Shown piece after piece: positions 8,781 to 16,678 of a DNA stretch of 64,000 nucleotides. A program made the position numbers and the translations under genes. The stretch spans positions 1 to 64,000 of the forward strand of contig CAMDFD010000017.1 in NCBI GenBank assembly GCA_945897365.1, written 5' to 3'. This DNA is from Bordetella parapertussis. GTDB lineage: Bacteria; Pseudomonadota; Gammaproteobacteria; Burkholderiales; Burkholderiaceae_B. Below the pieces are notes generated by a model. The model searched no databases, had not been told where the DNA came from, and saw only the letters and a list, made by a program, of their open reading frames with translations. Positions within the stretch are counted from its first letter, which is position 1. Each line of letters begins with the position of its first letter.

Positions 8781-9775
8781 GGGGTTAAGTAATGGATGCG
8801 GTGGGCTTGGTAGTAAGCCAGTGTCTTGGCCAAGCCTTCGCGGAGATTTATTTGGGGCTGCCAGCCAGTCATGTTAGAAAATGCAGAGTAGTCGCCATAA
8901 TAGTCGCCAATATCGATTAGTTTCTTGTCTGCAGGGAACGGGACAAGTTGGTAGGTTACATCAGTCAGAGTGGCCAGTGTTTGTACAAAATTTAAGAGAC
9001 CGTATCGATCTGGGGATCCGAGATTGAACACATGTCCAAAGCATTGATCATGAAGCAGAGCAAGGACCAGCGCTTGCACCACATCATCCACATAGTTGAA
9101 GTCGCGCACCTGCATCCCATCGCCAAATATATGAATCTCTCTTTCAGTTAGACACCGCTTGAGAAATACACCGATAAACCCCTGCCGGTCGTTCTGAATT
9201 TGAAGCCTTGGTCCGTAAGTATTCGTGAGCCGTAAAACTGTTGACTTAACATCGTAGACTCGGTGGTACAGCAGGTGGTAGTACTCTGCGGCGAGTTTGT
9301 TGATACCGTTCACATCAATGGGTAATACTGGGTGATCTTCCTTAACGGGAAGCGTCTGTGGAGTGCCATAGACTTGCCTTGTCGAAGTGTAGACAATGCG
9401 GGCGTTAGGGTTGTGTATCCGACAAGCTTCAACCAAGTTCATGGTTGATACACAGTTCACTCCCAAGTCAGTCAAGGGCTCGCGCATGCTGTCGCCGTGA
9501 CTGACCTGCCCTGCCAAATGAAATATTGCCTCTTGCCCTTTGACAATCTGAGATAAGGCTTGAAAGTTACGCATATCATCTTGGAAGACACTGACTTGCT
9601 CACGGATGGGTTCGATATTTTTCCAGTTGCCGCCGAAGTCCTTAATCATGGCATCTAATAAAGTGACCTTCGCCCCAAGGGCCACCATGCGAATGGCCAA
9701 TGAGCTTCCGATGAATCCGAGTCCCCCAGTGATAAGCACTGATCGACCAAAATACCAGCTTTCGTCATAAACCAA
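8777..9775 (-). CDS. Extended SDR, nucleotide-sugar epimerase/dehydratase, atypical active site
   Basis: A 332-residue extended SDR with NAD-binding VLITGGLGFIGSS at residues 13-25 and the sugar-nucleotide features YTSTRQVYG and RDFNYVDDVVQA. The usual YxxxK reads NGINK here, so the catalytic Tyr is Asn while Lys is kept. Homologues with GGN..NIEPI and DVNGINK, as I recall, form a recognisable subfamily, so this may be a family trait. The start is a TTG at 9775: AAGGAG (9785-9790, minus strand) sits nine bases upstream inside the end of the GT2 gene, and the TTG directly follows the GT2 stop. The next gene overlaps it by four bases. Confidence 0.8.
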   Translation of the reverse strand: MVYDESWYFGRSVLITGGLGFIGSSLAIRMVALGAKVTLLDAMIKDFGGNWKNIEPIREQVSVFQDDMRNFQALSQIVKGQEAIFHLAGQVSHGDSMREPLTDLGVNCVSTMNLVEACRIHNPNARIVYTSTRQVYGTPQTLPVKEDHPVLPIDVNGINKLAAEYYHLLYHRVYDVKSTVLRLTNTYGPRLQIQNDRQGFIGVFLKRCLTEREIHIFGDGMQVRDFNYVDDVVQALVLALLHDQCFGHVFNLGSPDRYGLLNFVQTLATLTDVTYQLVPFPADKKLIDIGDYYGDYSAFSNMTGWQPQINLREGLAKTLAYYQAHRIHYLTP

Positions 9776-10723
9776 TTAGGCTTGCTCCTTGTTGCGGATG
9801 GTTCTTCGCACCACAAACTGAGGTATCTTATTAAGCTTCATCAGTACCCTCCCTAGGTACTCGCCCAGCAAACCGATTGCTAAAAGCTGCACGCTGGACA
9901 TAAATAAGATTGCAATAAAAACGGATGCCCAACCCGTAGGGAGGTCCGGGTTCATGATTTTTTCAATAATGACAATAATCCCCGCCAAGCCGCTTAAGGT
10001 GGCAAGCAGCAATCCAATGGCACTGGCAATGCGCAGCGGCAAGATAGAAAAGTTGGTGAACATATTGAGCCAAAGGCTCACAAGTTTGCGCAGCGAATAA
10101 CCAGAGCGTCCGATCTCTCGACTGTGATGCTCTACCTCTAGCCGACCGTAACGGCTGGTGCTTCTAAGGACCAGGCCATCAATGTAGGGGTAAGGACCGT
10201 CATAATTGATGACCTGTTTAACCACCGACCGACGGATACACTTGAAGGAGGAAAGGTAGAGATCTCTTGGTTTCTTTAGGACGTAACTTGCAATCAAGTT
10301 GTTAAAAGCACTCCCCAAGTTTCTAGACATTCCATGTTTTTTTTCCTTGTAGTAAGAAAAAACGACGTCGTAGTCCCCTCGGTCGAGTTCATCAACCAGT
10401 CGAATGACTTCATGAGGGGGGTTTTGTAGATCATCATCCATGATCACGACGTAGTCACCTGTGCAGTGGTTCAACCCTGCCATGACGGCATTGTGTTCAC
10501 CGAAGTTTGTTGAAAGTTCTATGTAAACAATCCAGTCGTTTTGTTGCGCTGCAACCTCGCAAACCTCATCGGAATTGTCACGCGTGCTTCCATCATTGAC
10601 CAAAATGAGCTCTAACGCATTTTGTGGTCTCAGGTGTTTGTCAAGCTGTTCGATGAGTTTGGGGACAGTCGCGGCGCCGTTATAAACAGGCACAACAACC
10701 GAAATGCGTCGCATGGGTGGCAT
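9776..10723 (-). CDS. GT2 polyprenyl-phosphate glycosyltransferase, ArnC/DPM1-like
   Basis: A 315-residue family 2 glycosyltransferase. The GT-A domain starts with ISVVVPVYNGAATV, carries LILVNDGSTRDNS and the metal-binding DDDLQNPP, and ends in two hydrophobic helices (about 225-250 and 265-285) as in ArnC, GtrB and DPM synthases. These enzymes attach a sugar from a nucleotide to undecaprenyl phosphate on the cytoplasmic face. It is first of four minus-strand genes spaced by overlaps or short gaps. With the ArnT-like gene at 5228 it provides a carrier-linked donor and a transferase. A second ATG at 10714 is an alternative start. Confidence 0.88.
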   Translation of the reverse strand: MPPMRRISVVVPVYNGAATVPKLIEQLDKHLRPQNALELILVNDGSTRDNSDEVCEVAAQQNDWIVYIELSTNFGEHNAVMAGLNHCTGDYVVIMDDDLQNPPHEVIRLVDELDRGDYDVVFSYYKEKKHGMSRNLGSAFNNLIASYVLKKPRDLYLSSFKCIRRSVVKQVINYDGPYPYIDGLVLRSTSRYGRLEVEHHSREIGRSGYSLRKLVSLWLNMFTNFSILPLRIASAIGLLLATLSGLAGIIVIIEKIMNPDLPTGWASVFIAILFMSSVQLLAIGLLGEYLGRVLMKLNKIPQFVVRRTIRNKEQA

Positions 10724-11070
10724 AGTTTCAGTTCAACTTAGCGTTATTTACGGCGTTAACTTTGAGATCACGACTGGTCGTGTCGCGGCACTCAAGGCGT
10801 CCAATTCGTGTGTTCGTTTTAACCAACCTTAAGCAGCTAAAAAGTCAATTGAGTGTAAAGCTGCCCCAGCAAGCAATCAAGTATCTTCGTTATCTGTTGT
10901 TTTTATGATGTTGAAACAGCCGACTTTTCTATTAATCCTGCGTGTTTCTGGCACAGCGGAAAACGAATCAAGATATCTCTTTGGTCACTTAGTCCCTTAG
11001 ATTAACGAAAAAGTCTCGGCTGAGATGGTGATTGGTCAATCGTTCTATTCGACTTCCAGCCGCTCGGTGC
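10724..11070. other. Intergenic region holding repeat copy 2
   Basis: No convincing gene lies in these 347 bases. It contains the second tRNA-associated repeat (10915-10951) and should hold the promoter of the minus-strand glycan genes; I did not find clear -35/-10 elements. Composition changes here, from the mid-GC glycan genes to the GC-rich exporter gene. Confidence 0.5.
10915..10951 (+). repeat. tRNA-associated direct repeat, copy 2 (right end of glycan module)
   Basis: Same orientation as copy 1 at 2696. AACAGCCGACTTTTCT is identical, then A replaces G, then TTAAT; after that the tRNA-Asn-like part is degenerate, with only scattered matches ending in TCTGG. The T-arm is not preserved, so this is the more decayed end. 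Confidence 0.6.
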
Positions 11071-13260
11071 TCAAGCTTTGGGGTTTTTCAAAATGACCTC
11101 CTGAAGGTCGGCGCTGCGCGCATAGGCAGTCTCCTCTACATGTTGTCTCAGCTTCGGATCACTTTCAAGCAGTGTTAAGAAACGCGACCTGTCCAGCGAC
11201 AGGCAGACCGTATCGGCGGTCGCGCGGGCGGAGCATGTCCGCGGTACGCGCCTGATCAGCGCGAGTTCACCGAACCAGTCGCCATCTTGCATCACACTCA
11301 GTAATGTCTCTCGCCCTTCGCCCCAATCGATGTAGAACTCGACCCGACCGCGCACGATCACGTAGAACTTGTCACCCGGATCCCCCTCCTCAAGAATAAT
11401 CCGGCCGGCAGGAAAACTTTCGGAAACCATCGCATCGCACAAAACGTCAAGCACCGCGTCTGAGCAACCGGACAAGAACGGAATGGCCCGAAGCCTCTGC
11501 GGTGTGATCACCGCAGCCCCATCTTGCAGCTTAAACCCGCTTTGCTTGTTCCAGAGAGCAGCATAGGTACCGTCAAGGGCAAGCAAGTGCTGATGGCTTC
11601 CCATCTCGGCCACTTTGCCCTGATCCATCACGATGATCAGGTCATATTGCGTGATATGGCGCAGACGGTGGGTCACCGATACTACCGTCCAGCCCTGCAT
11701 GACCTCATCAAGAGTTTCGTTGATAGCACTTTCCGTCACGGCATCTAACGCCGAGGTTGCTTCATCGAGAAACAGGACGCTGGCCTTGCGCAGCAATGCG
11801 CGTGCGATCGCGACGCGTTGACGTTGGCCGCCAGACAGCAATGACCCCTGTAAGCCAACCCGTGTTTCATAACCATCTGGTAGGCTAAGAACCAGGTCGT
11901 GGAGGTTTGCCGCCTTGGCGGCATCCTCGATCTCCGCATCTGTGGCGTCGAGCCGCCCGCTGCGGATGTTTTCCCGAATGGTGGTATCAAACAAGACTGT
12001 ATTTTGCAGCACAATGCTGGTTTGATGCCGAAAAGACCCATCCTGCGTGTCCTTCAGATTGGTACCGTCGTAGAGAACCTCGCCACTTTGCGGGTCATAG
12101 AGCCGGACAAGCATGTAAAGCGCAGTTGACTTTCCTGACCCCGAACTGCCGACGATTGCCACCCGCTTGCCCGCCGGGATATCGAAGGAGACACCTTTCA
12201 AAATCGTGTTGTCGGGTGTATACCCAAAGGTAACGTCTTTGAGGGAAAGGCCGTTTCTAAGCCTGGACAGCGGCTGCCCGTGCGGGGCGTAAAGCATGTC
12301 TTGCGGCTGTCCTTTCAGATCGTTAATTCGGGCTAGACCGCTTGCACCATTCACCAAGAAGGGGATTGTCTGTGCCAATTGATCGGTAGCTCCGCATATA
12401 TTGAGCAGCAGCCCCATCAATGCAATGAGCACGCCGGTTGAGATCTCACCTGTCGTTGCCAGCCATGCACCCGCGCCAAGCACCGTGATCTGCAAAAACC
12501 AAGACGAGAGTAATGTGGATCGGCCCACCAGTGATGTGAAGATATGCGACAGAAAACCGTCCTGACGCATCCGGTTAAGTCGGTCAGAAAATTGCCGCAT
12601 GCGATCATTGCGCAGATTAAAGGTGCGGACAGTAAGGTGTGTGAGCACGTTTTCCTGAACGAAAGCTGCCACCTTGCTCTGTTGACTATCGCGCTGATGT
12701 GTCATCAGACGCGCCCTGTTGGAAAATGGGCGCGAAGCAAGCACGAGTAGTGGCATCATGCACACTGTCATGACCGCGACGTGCCAATTGATCACAAAAA
12801 GCAGTGAAGTGCTCAAGGTGATATTCATCGCGCGCATAACAAAGCTCGGAAATGCACGAACCATTGCAGTTTCTACAGCGGCGACATCGGGGCCGAAAGC
12901 AGCACCAATATCACCTCCATCCACACGGGCATAAAAACCAGAGTCTTGAGCTTGAAGTTTCTCAAACAAGTCTTTGCGCAAATCGGCGGCCGTAGCGGAG
13001 CCAATCCGCGCGGCTGCCCAGTCATGTGCCGTACCGGCCAGACCGAACAGAACGAAAAGCCCGAGTTGCACCAATAACAACATGACGAGGAGTGCCACAT
13101 TCTTTCCGGCGATCGCATCGTCGAAAATGTAGCTATATGTTATGGGGATTGCCAAAAAATAAAAAACCTGCCCTAACAGTCCGACCAGCAAAAGCAAACC
13201 AGCAGGTGGCCGCACGAAAGCGAACCGGAATGCCTGCCCAAGGAATTGAAACACAGTCAT
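11071..13260 (-). CDS. ABC exporter (fused TMD-NBD) with C-terminal cNMP-binding domain
   Basis: A 729-residue half-transporter of the exporter type. Six membrane helices fill residues 1-310. The ATPase follows, with Walker A GSSGSGKST near 370, signature LSGGQRQRVAIARAL near 477 and Walker B VLFLDEATSALD near 497. Residues 600-715 form a cyclic-nucleotide-binding domain: a phosphate-binding cassette reads FGELALIRRVPRTCSARA, keeping the Glu and Arg that contact the cyclic phosphate. It should export a substrate under cAMP or cGMP control. It lies 55 bases after the DHPS-like gene and probably shares its transcript, though it is much more GC-rich and so may have a different origin. A homodimer is expected. 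Confidence 0.9.
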   Translation of the reverse strand: MTVFQFLGQAFRFAFVRPPAGLLLLVGLLGQVFYFLAIPITYSYIFDDAIAGKNVALLVMLLLVQLGLFVLFGLAGTAHDWAAARIGSATAADLRKDLFEKLQAQDSGFYARVDGGDIGAAFGPDVAAVETAMVRAFPSFVMRAMNITLSTSLLFVINWHVAVMTVCMMPLLVLASRPFSNRARLMTHQRDSQQSKVAAFVQENVLTHLTVRTFNLRNDRMRQFSDRLNRMRQDGFLSHIFTSLVGRSTLLSSWFLQITVLGAGAWLATTGEISTGVLIALMGLLLNICGATDQLAQTIPFLVNGASGLARINDLKGQPQDMLYAPHGQPLSRLRNGLSLKDVTFGYTPDNTILKGVSFDIPAGKRVAIVGSSGSGKSTALYMLVRLYDPQSGEVLYDGTNLKDTQDGSFRHQTSIVLQNTVLFDTTIRENIRSGRLDATDAEIEDAAKAANLHDLVLSLPDGYETRVGLQGSLLSGGQRQRVAIARALLRKASVLFLDEATSALDAVTESAINETLDEVMQGWTVVSVTHRLRHITQYDLIIVMDQGKVAEMGSHQHLLALDGTYAALWNKQSGFKLQDGAAVITPQRLRAIPFLSGCSDAVLDVLCDAMVSESFPAGRIILEEGDPGDKFYVIVRGRVEFYIDWGEGRETLLSVMQDGDWFGELALIRRVPRTCSARATADTVCLSLDRSRFLTLLESDPKLRQHVEETAYARSADLQEVILKNPKA

Positions 13261-13315
13261 ACTTAGCCATTAATGAAGGTCTGAGTTTGTTTATCACAAA
13301 GTACTTATTCAAACG

Positions 13316-14053
13316 TTACTTAATAAGTTTTTTGACGGAAACCAAATCGTGCGTCCGCAAAAAATCAATGCCTTTAGAAATAATCAGCTCAACGAGTTCA
13401 ACGTTTAAAACACCTTTAGTACGAGGGGCGACAATGAAAACAGGGGCTAATTTTTTTAGTTTCGGAATCGCTTCAATAATTTCTCTTTGGAAAACAGGCT
13501 TTAGGTCGTCAGGAACTTCTGGGTGCCACATGCCTAAATTAGGGTCAATAGCAAGTACGTCAACCCCCTTTTTTTCTAACTTGGTTACCATCACCTTGAA
13601 GTATTCAAATATAGCCTCTACCGAAGGGGGAGAATAACTGATCTTTCTTAATTCATAAGGATTTTCTGCCGGAAGATAGTTTAAAATTATTTTGCAATGA
13701 GTATTTTTCAAATCACTGATTAACTTATCCGGGAAATAGGTGCTCGTGTAATTTAATACATCTATTTGAGTTAAAAACTTACACGCATTAATATCTGACC
13801 ATGTGTCTAATGATAGGGGAATAAAACCCTCTTTTCTAGGAATAGAAAAAAATGATGCGAGACGTTCAAACTCAATCGTGTCATCGAGTGGTTCACTTTT
13901 AGAAAAAGATGATCGAGCTCCGAGATCAATATAATCGGCACCAAGTTGCTGTAATACTTCCATTTTATTGATGGCATCAGCAGGGCTCTTCGCGTAAGCA
14001 TCCTTTTGCGGTGACTCATAAGATAAGTTTAAAACCGAGAAAATTTTAGTCAT
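13316..14053 (-). CDS. Dihydropteroate-synthase-like protein
   Basis: A 245-residue TIM-barrel protein whose motifs follow DHPS in order. FSVLNLSYESP stands where folP has 'ILNVTPDSF', and GADYIDLGARSS matches 'GADIIDIGGEST'. SLDTW, AIDPNLGMWHP and the final RTHDLVSVKK (for 'RVHDV') follow. The usual 'SRK' phosphate and pterin-binding loop is changed to APRTKG. It is probably a paralogue acting on a pterin or similar compound rather than the housekeeping FolP. It overlaps the DHFR-like gene by eight bases, is AT-rich, and precedes the cNMP-gated exporter. A catalytic role in folate synthesis cannot be excluded. Confidence 0.72.
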   Translation of the reverse strand: MTKIFSVLNLSYESPQKDAYAKSPADAINKMEVLQQLGADYIDLGARSSFSKSEPLDDTIEFERLASFFSIPRKEGFIPLSLDTWSDINACKFLTQIDVLNYTSTYFPDKLISDLKNTHCKIILNYLPAENPYELRKISYSPPSVEAIFEYFKVMVTKLEKKGVDVLAIDPNLGMWHPEVPDDLKPVFQREIIEAIPKLKKLAPVFIVAPRTKGVLNVELVELIISKGIDFLRTHDLVSVKKLIK

Positions 14054-14540
14054 TACGTTCTTTTAAATTGTCATAACAATAAACTGTGAAGGAAGATTCC
14101 CTTTTAAATGTTACGCATTGGTGATGCTTAAGCAGATTTATCGGGAAAAAAATATCGCCTGGATAGTCACCGTCAATTTCCGAAAGATAAAAACGGTCAA
14201 TTGCATTGTTTTTTAGAAATAAACTCGCTATTTCGCCACCACCGATCATAAAACACTGTTTATCTTCAGGTAGTTCTTTTAAGTCATAGAGCTCGTTGAG
14301 GGAGGAAACAAATGTAACTTGAGGAGAGCTTTTAATTATTCTTGAAAAAACAATCACTGTATGTTCTTCAGAAAATGAAACAGGCATTTCATTGAACGTT
14401 TTCCTGCCCATGATGACAATTTGATTTTTAATCATATTTCTGTAGAAAGTAACTTCCTCAGGGCAATGCCACGGTAATTTGCCTTTATTAGAGATAACAT
14501 AATTTTTATCACAGGCCATCATGCCAATAATTTCACGCAA
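14046..14540 (-). CDS. Dihydrofolate-reductase-like protein
   Basis: A 164-residue protein of normal DHFR length. IIGMMACDKNYVISNKGKLPWHCPEE matches the DHFR N-terminus, split here as IIGMMACDKNYVI and KLPWHCPEEV; Glu in PEE stands at the catalytic acid position. VIMGRKTFNEMP and FMIGGGEIASLFL are the NADPH-binding segments. The start must be the TTG at 14540: the later ATG codons would remove the first strand, and AAGGGG lies upstream of the TTG. The reaction is presumably NADPH reduction of a dihydropterin-type substrate. It is coupled to the DHPS-like gene by overlap and follows the glycosyltransferase by 44 bases. Confidence 0.85.
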   Translation of the reverse strand: MREIIGMMACDKNYVISNKGKLPWHCPEEVTFYRNMIKNQIVIMGRKTFNEMPVSFSEEHTVIVFSRIIKSSPQVTFVSSLNELYDLKELPEDKQCFMIGGGEIASLFLKNNAIDRFYLSEIDGDYPGDIFFPINLLKHHQCVTFKRESSFTVYCYDNLKERND

Positions 14541-14584
14541 AATAATGATCCCCTTATGATTAAAGGAAATTAAAAAAAAATAAT

Positions 14585-15592
14585 TTACGATAAAATCGAA
14601 CGGTTAAGATAGTCTATAAACTCTAAAACTAATTGCCTATCTCTATCTGAATTTGCAATGCCATTAAACAGCGCAAGTTTTTCATATTTTTTGCAGTAAA
14701 TTTGGGCTAGATTATTGTAATCAAGAATAAGACGATTACGGTCTATGTGAAAGAGGCTCATGAGATAATTTGATATATCTTCAAAAGCCTCAATTAATCC
14801 AGATTGTCTGTCATCAAATAAATCTCGGTGTAAATGCTCATAATTATCAATCAAATCAGTTTGATAAACTGAATGATCGTCTTTGTATTGAGATAAAGAA
14901 TTAAGCAAGGACAAGTCGTATGCCCAATTATCCTCAAGTTTAAGGTACGGCAATATTTCGCTTGCCAACGCAACATCTCCCGATAAGGGGTAGCGAAAGG
15001 ACAAGAGCCACCGATTTAATTCGCTAGTTGGGCATTGTTCTTGAATCGCATAAAGCATTGGGAAAACTAATAAACGCGTTAAGCGACCGTTCAGTGTTGT
15101 TTGAGAGAAGCGAGCGTAGTACCCTTTGTTTGCTTGTCCACCCAATGCTGCGATTGGATAAACTAAGCGTAAAAAGTATTCTTTACTGAATGATTGAAAA
15201 TCGGCATCTAATGTGATTAATATGGCGTTATTTTGATAGCGGCGGTATATATAATCGAAGCCCATCTTAATGGCGCGACCTTTTCCAAGGCCTTCGCACA
15301 ATAGAATATTTGTAGTAATTTTATTATTTTCAATAGATTGGGTGAGGGAGGAGTCTTGGCTCTTTAATTCTAAGTCGGTGCCGTTCAAAACAACAACGAT
15401 TTCAGATATATACGATACTGTGACAATGCGTTCTAATAACGCCCGTAATATTCCGGCTTTGTAATGTGATACTAAACACGGCACGACCACAACCAACTTT
15501 CTTTGCGATTTTTTAACTTCTTCCTCTAGTTGGAAGTTTGGACGAAGATGCTGCAGCGTAGTAACCTGATTTGATTGAAAAAAATCTGACAT
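14585..15592 (-). CDS. GT-A glycosyltransferase, glucosyl-3-phosphoglycerate-synthase-like (GT81 type)
   Basis: A 335-residue nucleotide-sugar transferase. LVVVVPCLVSHYKAG and EIVVVLNGTD form the nucleotide-binding start, GLGKGRAIKMGFDY resembles the 'GKGRA' loop of GpgS and mannosylglycerate enzymes, and ITLDADF is the metal-binding DxD. YPLSGDVALASEIL matches the acceptor-side region of that group. The acceptor is not necessarily 3-phosphoglycerate; placed ahead of DHFR-like and DHPS-like genes it might glycosylate a pterin-type product. It is AT-rich and probably first of the four-gene run GT, DHFR, DHPS, exporter. A hydrophobic tail is not present, so the enzyme should be cytoplasmic. Confidence 0.72.
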   Translation of the reverse strand: MSDFFQSNQVTTLQHLRPNFQLEEEVKKSQRKLVVVVPCLVSHYKAGILRALLERIVTVSYISEIVVVLNGTDLELKSQDSSLTQSIENNKITTNILLCEGLGKGRAIKMGFDYIYRRYQNNAILITLDADFQSFSKEYFLRLVYPIAALGGQANKGYYARFSQTTLNGRLTRLLVFPMLYAIQEQCPTSELNRWLLSFRYPLSGDVALASEILPYLKLEDNWAYDLSLLNSLSQYKDDHSVYQTDLIDNYEHLHRDLFDDRQSGLIEAFEDISNYLMSLFHIDRNRLILDYNNLAQIYCKKYEKLALFNGIANSDRDRQLVLEFIDYLNRSILS

Positions 15593-15956
15593 CAGTATTA
15601 TCCCAACTTTTTCACATTAAGACTCCGAAGCTAATAAAATACCTAGGCTTTTCGGTGATTTTGCGTACTGTCGATTTGAATGTCTACTCCCAGGGTGTAT
15701 GGTTTATCCAGCAGGCCTCAAGGAAATGGACAATGCCGATAGAAACTGGAACTTGTCGATGAGCGGGTTTAAGATTGAATTTGGTGATCGACTCACTGAT
15801 CAACAATGGATAAACCCGCCAGTACTTACACAGAATGATTAATAGGCTCGGTTCAGTCGCCATAGCGGATTCTTAGTCGATTGCTCGAGTTCTGGGATGG
15901 TGCCCAGTTAACATCAAGTCATTGAGCTCGCGTAAGGAACTGCCCCGGCATAGCGA
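15593..15956. other. Gene-poor region with one weak small frame
   Basis: These 364 bases separate the glycosyltransferase from the cNMP-binding gene. On the plus strand a frame from ATG 15699 to 15842 (47 codons; open from 15621) ends with GDRLTDQQWINPPVL, which recalls no family I can name with confidence. It is antisense to the flanking genes. A short inverted match (GGTTTATCC at 15701 and GGATAAACC near 15807) lies within it. The promoter for the minus-strand GT-DHFR-DHPS-exporter run should be here. Confidence 0.35.
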
Positions 15957-16460
15957 TTAAAAAATGCCGTACCGTAATGCGCCAAGGTAATTCAATTCAA
16001 TTTCTTTTTCTTGAGGAGAAAGACTCGCCCACCGCTTGGTTTCTTCAGCCTCTGCGGCTTCGTTGGATTTCTGCCAATCCTTTAACATATCTCGCATACG
16101 ACGGCGCTGGGGATCCATCTTTCCCATCACCTCATTCATTTGGCGCAGGCGTAAAACAAGGGTTTTCATAAATTTGATGGCTTGCTCAGGATTATCCTGA
16201 ATTGAAACCATGAAGTCGTCGTATGAAGTCACCACGCATTCTGTATCAGTCACCGCTTTAATGGTGGCTGAGCGGGGACCTGGTTCAAGCAGACTCATTT
16301 CACCAAATACTTCACCCTCGCCGAGGCTTGCAACCGTTTTGGCTTTGCTGCCTTCACCGATAATGACTTCGACAGAGCCAGTCGTAATGAGAAACGCGCT
16401 ATTGCCTTCCTCTCCTTCCCTTAGGATCACATCGCCAGCTTTGTATTGATTTTTTTGCAT
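15957..16460 (-). CDS. Stand-alone cyclic-nucleotide-binding protein
   Basis: A 167-residue cytoplasmic protein. Residues 1-115 form one cNMP-binding domain: YKAGDVILREGEEGNSAFLI and GEGEVFGEMSLLEPGPRSATIKA, the latter a complete phosphate-binding cassette with the key Glu and Arg. No DNA-binding helix-turn-helix follows; instead a charged helical tail (MRDMLKDWQKSNEAAEAEE) may be a dimer or partner-binding segment. It would act as a cAMP or cGMP reader or buffer. AAGGAT precedes the ATG. It sits between the phosphodiesterase and the biosynthetic run, all on the minus strand. Confidence 0.87.
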   Translation of the reverse strand: MQKNQYKAGDVILREGEEGNSAFLITTGSVEVIIGEGSKAKTVASLGEGEVFGEMSLLEPGPRSATIKAVTDTECVVTSYDDFMVSIQDNPEQAIKFMKTLVLRLRQMNEVMGKMDPQRRRMRDMLKDWQKSNEAAEAEETKRWASLSPQEKEIELNYLGALRYGIF

Positions 16461-16601
16461 TTTTTATCCTTAAACGTTAGCAATCTAATTTCTAAATAGT
16501 AGATCAATTCGGTTGATGTTTGGAGTCTTTTTTCGCTAAAGTCGCTTAATTTTAGCGACATATAATCGTACAGATTTTATCTTCAAGCAATATTAAGGAA
16601 C

Positions 16602-16647
16602 GTCTGAATAAATACACTTGAACGTGAAGTCGAAGACTTATTCAGAC
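16602..16647. other. 10-bp inverted repeat, terminator-like or element remnant
   Basis: GTCTGAATAA at 16602-16611 is matched by its exact reverse complement TTATTCAGAC at 16638-16647, with 26 bases between. It lies between the phosphodiesterase stop and the cNMP gene start. The left arm with its flank (AGGAACGTCTGAATAA) resembles ends of some insertion sequences, so a small remnant is possible; a weak terminator is the other reading. Confidence 0.4.
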
Positions 16648-16678
16648 CTAACTTAGTTGCAGAGCCTTTCAACTTTTC

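Noticed and set aside
10714..10833. Plus-strand frame of about 39 codons opposite the GT2 start
   Set aside because: It is antisense to a clear gene start, lacks a ribosome site and has no recognisable content.
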